64,000 nucleotides of DNA from Desulfobulbaceae bacterium (GTDB lineage Bacteria; Desulfobacterota; Desulfobulbia; Desulfobulbales; Desulfocapsaceae). How positions within the stretch are numbered: position 1 is the first letter of the stretch; every line of letters starts with the position of its first letter. Both the position numbers and the translations under genes were made by a program. Shown in pieces: positions 52,577 through 60,900 of this stretch. Under the pieces are notes generated by a model, which saw only the letters and a program-made list of their open reading frames with translations, did no database searches and had not been told where the DNA came from. The stretch is from positions 62,001 to 126,000 of the forward strand of contig JAABSV010000002.1 in NCBI GenBank assembly GCA_011390165.1. Reading direction: 5' to 3'.

Positions 52577-52858
52577 TTATTTGCCGCTGTTGACCTTTTC
52601 CCGAAGATCCTTGCCAACCTTGAAGAAGGGAAGTTTCTTCGGTTTGACCTGAATTTTTTTGCCGGTTTTCGGGTTTCTTCCTTCGTAGGAATCGTATTTT
52701 TTGATCACAAAGCTGCCAAAACCACGAATTTCTATGCTCTCCCCCTTGGCCAGGGCCTCGGTCATGGTCTCAATGACAGTATTGGTTATTGCCGCCGCTT
52801 CACGGTGAGGAACGTTGATGTCCTGGGCCAATGCTTCGATGAGTTCTGACTTGTTCAT
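52577..52858 (-). CDS. HU/IHF-family DNA-binding protein
   Basis: A 93-residue histone-like protein. The N-terminal MNKSELIEALAQDINV and the DNA-arm part GFGSFVIKKYDSYEGRNPKT, with the following KIQVKPKKLPFFKVGKDLRE, match the HU/IHF fold; the arm's conserved Pro is in NPKTGKKI. It bends DNA and supports nucleoid structure and recombination. It could be an HU or an IHF subunit; the sequence alone does not settle which. Start at 52858 with AGGAGTGACG upstream. A palindromic 15-base element at 53020-53034 lies upstream. Confidence 0.92.
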   Translation of the reverse strand: MNKSELIEALAQDINVPHREAAAITNTVIETMTEALAKGESIEIRGFGSFVIKKYDSYEGRNPKTGKKIQVKPKKLPFFKVGKDLREKVNSGK

Positions 52859-53083
52859 ACGTCACTCCTGTCTCCGGGTAGCAAGTTAAGGTCTGAACTA
52901 GGCTCGCATTTTGCTTGGAACATGGCGCAAAGTTACAACCTGCAGAGCGACCTGGGCGGCGACTCTGGTGGAAAAAAGTATGTAATACAAAGTGGTTAGA
53001 GAGTAAAAGTGACGCATCAGGTTCGACTCGAACCCCTAACTAGTGAGATTTAATCAGCTATTTCACCGTTTGTAAAGAAAATT

Positions 53084-53794
53084 CTATAAAAATATTTTTT
53101 TTAAATCTGAGGGGTTAAGCTCTCTGAAACGGCCGATGGCAAGATCGCCGAGGGTAAGCCGGCCGTAGGCGGTCCGTCGGAGGTGGCGGACAGGATGGCC
53201 GACCAGGCGAAACATCATTTTTATCTGCCGTTTCCGCCCCTCGTGGATGGTGATTCGGATCAGGGTCTCCTCCCCCCTTTGCGCGAGGGGTTGGAGGCTG
53301 GCCGGGGCGGTCATTTTACCCTCCAGGGGGACACCCCGCTCCAGTTGGGCAATCGTGCCGGGGGATGGCCGGCCGGCAACCAGTGCCTCATAGGTCTTTT
53401 TCACGCCATGGCTGGGGTGCTGGATTTTTTGGGCCAGTTCACCGTCGTTGGTCAACAGGAGGGCCCCCTCGGTATCCAGATCGAGGCGACCAACCGGAAA
53501 GACCCGGGTCAGTACCTCCTTGAGCAGAGAGACAACTGTCGGTCTCCCCTGGGGATCGGCGAGGGTGGTGACATAGCCGGCCGGTTTGTTGAGGAGGTAG
53601 GTTACCGTCTGTTCGCCGGGGAGAACCGGCTGGCCGTCACAACTGACCTGGTGGAGCCCAGGGTCGATCTGGGTCCCCATGGCGGTCACCACCCGGCCGT
53701 CTACCATGACCCGGCCGGCGGCGATCAGTTCTTCCGCCCGGCGGCGGGAGCACAAACCACACTGGGCAAGATATTTCTGCAGGCGAAGCGTCAT
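53084..53794 (-). CDS. rRNA/tRNA pseudouridine synthase of the RsuA/RluB family
   Basis: A 236-residue pseudouridine synthase. The N-terminal S4 RNA-binding domain reads RLQKYLAQCGLCSRRRAEEL (residues 3-22) and the catalytic domain has the RsuA/RluB-type motif GRLDLDTEGALLLTNDG, in which the Asp is the nucleophile, followed by KTYEALV and HEGRKRQIKMMFRLVGHPV. RluB/RluE/RsuA target differs by species; the target here is unknown. The first ATG at 53794 fits. The 3' end is in AT-rich DNA. It lies alone on the minus strand between the HU gene and a hypothetical gene. Confidence 0.9.
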   Translation of the reverse strand: MTLRLQKYLAQCGLCSRRRAEELIAAGRVMVDGRVVTAMGTQIDPGLHQVSCDGQPVLPGEQTVTYLLNKPAGYVTTLADPQGRPTVVSLLKEVLTRVFPVGRLDLDTEGALLLTNDGELAQKIQHPSHGVKKTYEALVAGRPSPGTIAQLERGVPLEGKMTAPASLQPLAQRGEETLIRITIHEGRKRQIKMMFRLVGHPVRHLRRTAYGRLTLGDLAIGRFRELNPSDLKKIFL

Positions 53795-53882
53795 GCCCAG
53801 CCCTTCAAAGCAGGGTCCGTCGGTTCACTTTTTACCGAGGCAGCAAACCGGATCGGCCGGTGGACGGCTGGGGGCGTCCGGT

Positions 53883-54119
53883 TCAAGGAGGCGGCGGGCG
53901 GTCCCGCAGAAAAAGCTGGTGGTACTCTTTTTCACTCAGGTGCCGGCGCAACAAAAACATGATCTGGTCTGTGAGGTCGGCTATTTCCTCCGCTGAGAGG
54001 CGTGATGCCAGCACTTCGCTGAAGCGGCGGTCGCCGCAGAGTTGAAGAAAGAGGGCCACAGACTGCTGGTCCTGCTCCAGGGAGAGGCCAAAGCAGATTT
54101 GTCGGGGATCAGCCGCCAT
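53883..54119 (-). CDS. Hypothetical protein, 78 aa
   Basis: A small acidic helical protein (SLEQDQQSVALFLQL, RLSAEEIADLTDQIMFLLRR). No family is recognised. The ATG at 54119 has a GGAGG site six to seven bases upstream and starts inside the end of yjbQ (11-base overlap), which is the typical picture of a coupled gene; an ATG at 54131 is a second choice. Codon use is like the neighbours. I judge it a likely real gene of unknown function co-transcribed with yjbQ. Confidence 0.6.
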   Translation of the reverse strand: MAADPRQICFGLSLEQDQQSVALFLQLCGDRRFSEVLASRLSAEEIADLTDQIMFLLRRHLSEKEYHQLFLRDRPPPP

Positions 54120-54558
54120 CCCGGCCTCCATTCGGTGCCGGGATTATCGACTCCGGCGGGTCGAAAATCACCTTCCACTCGACAGTTCGGGTACGTGGCC
54201 CATCGAATTCACAAAAGAAGATAGCCTGCCAGGTACCAAGCAGCAGCCGGTGCCCGGTGAAAAAGATGGTCAGAGAACTGCCGGCCATACTGGCCATCAG
54301 ATGGGCTGGAGAGTTGCCCTCCAGATGATGGTAGTGAAGGTGCAGCGGGACAAGATGCTCCAGCGCCTTGATCATGTCGCGGGCAACGGCGGGGTCGGCA
54401 CCCTCGTTGACGGTGAGTCCGGCCGTGGTGTGGGGGTTGAACAGGCAGAGCAGACCCGAAGGGGCTGGCAGGCCGGCAACGAGTTCCGCGACGCTGGCGG
54501 TGATGTCGACCAGCTCTCGCTGGGCCCTGGTCTGCACGGTTACTGTCCCGCCGGTCAT
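54109..54558 (-). CDS. yjbQ: YjbQ family protein (secondary thiamine-phosphate synthase type)
   Basis: A 149-residue protein of the UPF0047/YjbQ family, marked by LFNPHTTAGLTVNEGADPAV, HHLEGNSPAHLMASMAGSS and GTWQAIFFCEFDGPRTR. E. coli YjbQ has weak thiamine-phosphate synthase activity, but its main role is unsettled; the family often occurs as a stand-alone enzyme with a metal site. Start at ATG 54558. It overlaps the small gene at 53883-54119. A length of about 135-150 residues is normal. Confidence 0.9.
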   Translation of the reverse strand: MTGGTVTVQTRAQRELVDITASVAELVAGLPAPSGLLCLFNPHTTAGLTVNEGADPAVARDMIKALEHLVPLHLHYHHLEGNSPAHLMASMAGSSLTIFFTGHRLLLGTWQAIFFCEFDGPRTRTVEWKVIFDPPESIIPAPNGGRDGG

Positions 54559-54924
54559 GGCTCACCTCTCAGTTTAGGGGCCGGTCTGGCCAGTCTGGCC
54601 GGCGCTGGTGGGTTCGGACGATCGGGCGACCGGGGAATACGGACAGAGCTGCCGAGGGCAGCAGTGCCCACCTTTTTCGCGCCAGTATAGGCCCTTTTCT
54701 GCAGACCGTCAATGTCGACGTGGTCGCCATCACCCTATCCTGGCCGACAGCTTGCCGGCTGGAGAGTCTAGCCGGCAGGGGAGCCGGGGAGGCGGACGGT
54801 CAAGTGGTTCACCTGGTCGTAGGCCGCTTGCCGCCAGGGCTCCCGGAGAGAGGCAGCCAGCCGCTTTTCATTGCCTGTTGTGCCTTGCGGTCATGAGAGG
54901 TATATATGAATAGGAGAATTTTTT
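54559..54924. other. Divergent intergenic region before the glycogen-synthase-like gene
   Basis: This 366-base region has no supported gene. It contains a small hairpin (TGCCGGCT at 54753-54760 with AGCCGGCA at 54770-54777) and a strong ribosome site AGGAG at 54912-54916 before the GTG start at 54925. A TATATAT stretch at 54900-54907 is close to the start codon; if it is a -10, the leader is very short. Confidence 0.35.
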
Positions 54925-56652
54925 GTGAACAGTCCTTGCCGAGGCGCCCCCACAAAGGGAACGGGGGAGCGCCCCCTGGCGGATACTGACCAGCTGAAAG
55001 GGAGAGTCGAGACGGGAACAGCAATGGTGGCAACGAAGAAATCGATCAAAAACGTCTGGATGCTCAGTCGTGAATACGGGGAAATAGCCGGCGTTGGCGG
55101 GGTGAAGGATGTCGTCTGTCAGCTGGCCGAGGTGTTGGCCCGCTGGAGTGGCAGAACGGTGCAGGTGGTGTTGCCCCGTTACGGCTTTCTTGACACGGTT
55201 GCTCTCGGGTTTCGACCGCTGGCTGATCCGGTCTGCGCCGACCGGGAACTCCGCCTGCAGGTTGAGATGAATCAGCCGGAACACTCTATTCGTGAGGAGG
55301 TGGGTTTTTTCCACCAGAGGATCAACCGGGTCAATCTCTACCTGGTGGATGGAGAACGTTTCCGACAGAAAACGGCGGTTTATACCTATAGTCGGGAAGA
55401 CGAGAGCCGGGTCTGGTGGCAGAAGCAGGGGACTGGCCATCATGACTATTTTGCCATGAATCTGTTGCTGCAGAAGGCTGCCCTGGAATTGATGATCGCC
55501 CTCGGCGAGAGGCCGGATTTGATCCACTGCCATGACGGCCATACTGCGGTGGTGGCGGCACTGATTCGGGAAAACGGTGGCTATCGGAGCTATTTCCGCG
55601 GCTGCGCCTCCCTGGTGACCATCCACAACGCCGGCCACGGCTACCACCAGGAGATCGATGATATCCCTTACGCCTGTTCGATAACCGGCCTCCCCACCCA
55701 TGTCGTCGACAACAATCAGCTCGACCACAAGTTCAACCCCTTTCTGCTGGCCGGCCAATACGGCCAGTTGAATACGGTCAGCGAGAACTATGCCCATGAG
55801 CTTCAGCACACCGACAATGACCGGTTGACCGGCTGGCTTGGCCATGAACTGCTCCACCGCGGGGTGGTGCTGGCCGGGGTGACCAACGGGATCTCGCCGA
55901 AGCAGTTTTCCCCGGCCGCCGAAGCCGTCGATCGCCGCTACCGTTTCGACCCGGGCAGCGAGACTGATCAGCTGGCCGGCAAGTTGCGTGGCAAGCAAGC
56001 CCTGCTTGACCAGTTGTCCGGGGTGAAGGTGCTACCTGGAGTAGAGCGGTATGGACACCTCGACACCATTCCCGCCGGTGTCCTGTTCACCTTTGTCGGC
56101 CGTCTCAGCGAGCAGAAGGGGATCGATATTCTTCTGGCGGTGCTGCCGGCTCTCCTGGCCGGAGAGGGTGGGGCTCAACTGCTGGTGCTTGGCAGTGGCG
56201 GAGCCGATATCGAAGCGCGGCTGACGGCCATGGCTGAGGAAAAGATGATGCGGGGCCGGCTCTGCTTTCTTCGCGGTTTCCATCCGGAACTGGCGGAGAG
56301 GATCTATGCTGCCGGTGATTTTCTGGTTGTTCCCTCCCGCTACGAGCCATGTGGGTTGACCGACTTTATTGCCCAGTTGTACGGCAATATCCCGGTGGTC
56401 CACCAGGTGGGTGGCCTGGTCAAGGTGCTCGACGGCCGCACCGGCATCGCCTATCAGGGCGAGAAGCCTGAAGATCTGCTTACCGCTCTGCAAAGGGCGC
56501 TGGAACTGACCCGCCAGCCGGAGCGGCGGCGGCTGATCCAGCGCCAGGCCGTGGCGGAAATTCATCAACGGTATACCTGGGAAAAAGTGGTTCAGCGGTA
56601 TCTGGAACTCTATCGGCAAGCCTGGTACCAGCAGGTCTGCCAGGAGGGCTGA
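54925..56652 (+). CDS. Glycogen/starch-synthase-like glycosyltransferase (GT5)
   Basis: A protein of 575 residues (or 542 from ATG 55024) in the GT5 family, which builds glycogen from ADP-glucose. Conserved parts are IHCHDGHTAVVAAL, LVTIHNAGHGYHQE, VTNGISPKQFSP, FVGRLSEQKGIDIL and PSRYEPCGLTDF, whose Glu is catalytic. The N-terminal K-X-G-G-L motif, normally with an ADP-glucose-contacting Lys, reads AGVGGVKDVV, so Lys is missing; the second such motif is VGGLVKV. Substrate could therefore differ. The GTG has a good AGGAG site, but residues before the ATG are not conserved. gap follows 90 bases later. Confidence 0.82.
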   Translation: MNSPCRGAPTKGTGERPLADTDQLKGRVETGTAMVATKKSIKNVWMLSREYGEIAGVGGVKDVVCQLAEVLARWSGRTVQVVLPRYGFLDTVALGFRPLADPVCADRELRLQVEMNQPEHSIREEVGFFHQRINRVNLYLVDGERFRQKTAVYTYSREDESRVWWQKQGTGHHDYFAMNLLLQKAALELMIALGERPDLIHCHDGHTAVVAALIRENGGYRSYFRGCASLVTIHNAGHGYHQEIDDIPYACSITGLPTHVVDNNQLDHKFNPFLLAGQYGQLNTVSENYAHELQHTDNDRLTGWLGHELLHRGVVLAGVTNGISPKQFSPAAEAVDRRYRFDPGSETDQLAGKLRGKQALLDQLSGVKVLPGVERYGHLDTIPAGVLFTFVGRLSEQKGIDILLAVLPALLAGEGGAQLLVLGSGGADIEARLTAMAEEKMMRGRLCFLRGFHPELAERIYAAGDFLVVPSRYEPCGLTDFIAQLYGNIPVVHQVGGLVKVLDGRTGIAYQGEKPEDLLTALQRALELTRQPERRRLIQRQAVAEIHQRYTWEKVVQRYLELYRQAWYQQVCQEG

Positions 56653-56742
56653 ACCCCGGCGCGGGAGTGTGTCTGACAATGCACTGCGGCACCCTGTAGC
56701 GGTCCCGCAGAAGAACTTTGAAACAGTCTGGAGAGGATGATT

Positions 56743-57747
56743 ATGACGATACGAATAGGGATAAACGGTTTTGGCAGGATCGGCAGGAACATTTTTCGCG
56801 CCATCGACAAGGATCCGGCCTTTGCCGACATTGAAGTGGTGGCGATCAATGACCTGACCGACAATGCCGTACTTGCCCACCTGCTCAAGTACGATTCGGT
56901 GATGGGTGTGTACGCCAGTTCCGTTGAGAGTAGCGAACAGGGTATCGTGGTCGATGGCCGGCAGGTGGCAGTTTCCAGCCACCGTAATCCGGCAGAGGTC
57001 CCCTGGGGAGATCTGGGGGTTGACTATGTTGCCGAATGTACCGGACGTTTTGTTGATGCTGAATCGGCTCAGGGCCACATCGATGCCGGCGCCGGCAAGG
57101 TGGTCATTTCCGCTCCGGCCAAGGGCTCCATCAAGACCTTCGTGATGGGGGTGAACGAGGACGAATATGATGCCACCCTCCACCACATCGTCTCCAACGC
57201 CTCCTGCACCACCAATTGCCTGGCCCCCTTTGCCAAGGTGATTCTGGATAATTTCGGGATCAAACGAGGATTGATGACCACCGTGCACGCCTATACCGGC
57301 GACCAGCGGCTGCTCGATTTTCCCCACACCGACCTGCGTCGGGCCCGGGCCGCTGCCATGTCGATGATCCCCACCAAGACCGGGGCGGCGGCAGCGGTAT
57401 CATTGGTCATTCCGGAGCTGAAGGGGAAATTTGATGGATTGGCAGTGCGGGTACCGACCCCGACCGTATCGCTCGTCGACGCGGTGATGGAGGTGGAGCG
57501 CGATACCACGGTGGCCGAAGTGAACCAGGCCCTCAAAGAGGCCGCCAACCGCTATCTCGGCTATTGTGAACTGCCGCTGGTTTCCATAGATTTCCAGGGG
57601 GACCCCCGCTCGTCGATTATCGATAGCCAGTCAACCAAGGTGATCGGTTCGTCGGTGAAGGTGATGAGCTGGTACGATAATGAGTGGGGCTATTCCAACC
57701 GGATGCTGGACCTGATACTCCATATGGAGGCGAACAAGGCGCTCTGA
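56743..57747 (+). CDS. gap: Glyceraldehyde-3-phosphate dehydrogenase
   Basis: A 334-residue type I GAPDH. The NAD-binding start is IRIGINGFGRIGRNIFRAI, the active site is SNASCTTNCLAP (catalytic Cys about 152), the catalytic His is in TVHAYTGDQRL, and the phosphate site in SMIPTKTGAAAAV. It oxidises glyceraldehyde 3-phosphate with NAD and phosphate. The ATG at 56743 is used because it begins the conserved domain and has a better-spaced GGAG site than the ATG at 56737. It lies between the glycogen-synthase-like and PPDK-like genes. Confidence 0.96.
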   Translation: MTIRIGINGFGRIGRNIFRAIDKDPAFADIEVVAINDLTDNAVLAHLLKYDSVMGVYASSVESSEQGIVVDGRQVAVSSHRNPAEVPWGDLGVDYVAECTGRFVDAESAQGHIDAGAGKVVISAPAKGSIKTFVMGVNEDEYDATLHHIVSNASCTTNCLAPFAKVILDNFGIKRGLMTTVHAYTGDQRLLDFPHTDLRRARAAAMSMIPTKTGAAAAVSLVIPELKGKFDGLAVRVPTPTVSLVDAVMEVERDTTVAEVNQALKEAANRYLGYCELPLVSIDFQGDPRSSIIDSQSTKVIGSSVKVMSWYDNEWGYSNRMLDLILHMEANKAL

Positions 57748-57818
57748 CCTGCGCCACTCTGGCCGGGTTGAGCAGGGGCAACTCCGGAAAAAATTCCTGC
57801 CGGCCGGACATCAACCGG

Positions 57819-57844
57819 GCCTTGCCGGCGGAACCGGCAAAGGC
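57819..57844 (+). terminator. Hairpin after gap
   Basis: GCCTTGCCGG (57819-57828) pairs imperfectly with CCGGCAAAGGC (57834-57844), 72 bases after the gap stop. No T-run follows. It may stop or slow transcription between gap and the PPDK-like gene. Confidence 0.4.
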
Positions 57845-57973
57845 CGGCTGCAACAATGTCTCTGGAAATCTGGCGGAGTGAGGCGGCGGCGGAGGACCCT
57901 GGCCGGTCGCTTCGCTGCGCCGGCGCCTGGGGCAAGTTGGTATGGTCCCGGAAGGCTCAAGAGTGGAGGGCTG

Positions 57974-60900
57974 ATGGATGCGAACAATGAGGTCAGGGTG
58001 ATTGAGTCCGATGCCCTGAAGGCGAACCTGCTGGAGACAGCCGGTGAGGTGGAGATAGAGCCGGAACTTCGCCTGCTGCTGACCGTCGTCGAGAATTACA
58101 ACGGCCTCCACTCGACCCTTGAAAAGCTGCTGCTCGAGGTGTGCCACCCGTTCCGCAACTGGAAGATCATCCTGCCAAGCCTGCGCAGTTTCGCCCTGAA
58201 GAATATCCACCACTATCGCCTCCATCCCCGCGGACCGGAAACCTTTCGACTCTTTGCCGGCCTTTTTCTCGAGGCCATTGTCGACAGCCAGCGCGATCCG
58301 GCCCTGCTCGGTCAGGCGGTGGCAGCAAAAATGGTCTGGCTGGACCGGATGGTCGAGCGGTTCGACACTGCCGATCTCGATCGTTTTGGCCCGGAACTGA
58401 ATCGGGTCTTTTCCCGCTTCGTCGACCTTGACCGCAATGATCGCCCGGTCTTCATGCATCTCGTGCAGGGCCAGCATCAGCCAGGCAGACTTGCCGGCCG
58501 GATTCTCGCCATTGCCGGCAATGACTTCCCCCTCTTCCCCCTGGCCGAACTGATGCGGACGGTCCTCAGCCGCTGCTATGAGTACTGGCTGCGTGAGGAT
58601 GACCCGTTGCCCTGGTTTCTTGACCGCTGCGCCATACCGGTGGCCGATTTCACCTCATCCCAGCTCTTCCAGGCCATTTCCCATGCCCAGATGCGCGAAC
58701 ACCTCGGCCAGTTGCGGCAGATGGACCTGGCCGCTGCGCCAAAGGCCAGCCTGGAACGAATGCTGACCCTGCCCGACCATATCGCCACCGTCAAGTACTA
58801 TCGGGAGATGCCCAACAAACTTGGCGAGGCGGAAGAGGCCTTCAGCCGGCTGGAACAGCCTGGCCGGCAGCCCCTGCACCATTTCCGCGAAAACCGCAAG
58901 CTGCTTTTCCTCTTCAAGATCATGGATACCAAGGGGCTCCAGCTGATCCACGAGGAGACCCTCAGAGAGATCAACCGCAGTCTGGTGCAGCTTATCCGCC
59001 AGCAGAGTTTCGAAGAGATTGAGGAGTTTCTGCTCACTACCTTCGCCCTGCTCAAGGCCAACGTCAAGCAGTATCCCCACACCTCCCTGCAGTGCATTCA
59101 GGTTCTCGGTGGTGAGGTGTTTGACCGGGGCAACAGCCGGATGGTCGAGGCCTTTCTCTGGGGGGTGGTGCGCTTCGGTTTTCAGCATGCCAGTGTCGTC
59201 GGGGTCGACGAGAACTGGCAGCCCCTGGCCAACCCTGCCCATCTCGCCAACATCCGGGTCTGGCTCCATCTCATCATGCGTGAACCGAAATGGTGCTCGA
59301 CCCTCTTTTCGGCACTGATCATCCATGTCAAGCTTTCCGGCACCTGCATCAAGGATACCGACCTCTTTCAGCGGGATATCACCCAGCTGCTCAACCACCC
59401 CATTGAACCGATCTACAATCTGGCAAAACAATTCACCAAGCTCATGCCGGTTTTCTTTAATGAAATCGGATCAGAAGGTGAGTTGCGGGATGTCTCGACC
59501 GAACTTGACGAGATCCATCGCCGTGGGGATGTGCTGATCCACTTCCTCCGTAAGCAGGGACATGTCGAGAGTTCCAACCTGATAGTCGATTTTATCCAAG
59601 CGATCTTTCTGTTCTGGAAGAGCCGCGACAAGACCCTGCTCATCCCCTTCATCCCGGAGGAGGTGTACAGCCAGATCCGGACCAGTGGCGAGTATATCGA
59701 CGAACAGTTTCAGCTCAGCCAGCGACTCTGGCGGGAGATGAGGATCGAGCGGGTTCAGGATCTGATCAACATCGATCATGAGCGGTTGACCAGCTTCTTC
59801 GCCTCCCAGGAAGATCTCCAGGCCAGCGAATTGCGCCGCTGCGAATTGCTCATCCGAATGTACCGGCTGCTCTATAAAAAGTACAAGCTCGGCTTCCAGC
59901 AACTCCACGCCGAGATCAGCCGGGCGGTGGCCGACGGTTTTCCGGAGATGGAGCGGCTGCTCGATGAGCTGAGCGAGGCCAATACCGAGCAGAGCCTCGA
60001 GGCCCTGCTGGTCGCCCTGGAAGGTCTGCAGGCGATCACCCTCTCCAAGGAGACCTTTCCGGCCCAGGAGGATATCTATTACAAACGGCATATCGCCGTT
60101 GATATCCCATCGGTGTACGGCCGCTACAAGGAAAAGAAGTTCGATGCCCTGAGCCTGACCTTCCGCCTGGAAAACCTGGCCAATCTCTATCTGGAAAAGC
60201 TGCCCGAGACAGTTAACCTGTCGATCATCACCCAGGCCACATTCTTCGGTATTGTCCGCTGTATCAAGATTTTCATGCGGGCACTGGCGGTGGACGGGAT
60301 CACCTCCCGGAAACTCTCCACCCACCTCTCCCTGCTGGAAAATTCTCTCAAGGTGAGACGGTTTTCCTACACCCAGTATCTGGATATCCTCCGCGGTATG
60401 TCGGAGGGGGTCAAGGATATCATCTACGCCTTTTATACCAATATCCATCAGAACAACCTCTCGATCATCATTCCCCAGATCACCAAGGAGAATATTCTGG
60501 AGAAATTCGCCACTCTCTATGACGAAGAGGAGATGGCGACCACCATTCAGCGTCTCTCCGAAGTCTTTCTGCGTGAGCTGATTGCCTCGACCTTCGGTCT
60601 GCAGCATCTGGACAACTTCATTCTCCGGATTCTCCAGACCCTGGAAAACCAGAAGGACCTTCTCGACCAGAAAAAGCTCGACCTGCTGATGACCTATAAC
60701 CCGGAACGGGCCCTGTCGCTCCTCCACCGCCCCAACCCATTCACCAACAACCTCATCCACCTGGGCAACAAGGGGTTCAATCTGGCCACCCTGATCGCCG
60801 ACGGCAAGCGGGTCCCGCCGGCCTTTGTGATCACCACCGAGGTGTTCCGCTGCCGGGAGATCGTCTTCGATTACCCGAAGACCCGCGAAGAGTTCATGCA

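Noticed and set aside
53010-53050. GGTTCGACTCGAACC resembles the T-arm and 3' end of a tRNA or tmRNA
   Set aside because: The 7-base arms pair with each other around one base, which does not fit a T-stem with a 7-base loop; no acceptor stem or other arms were found. It is a 15-bp palindrome only.
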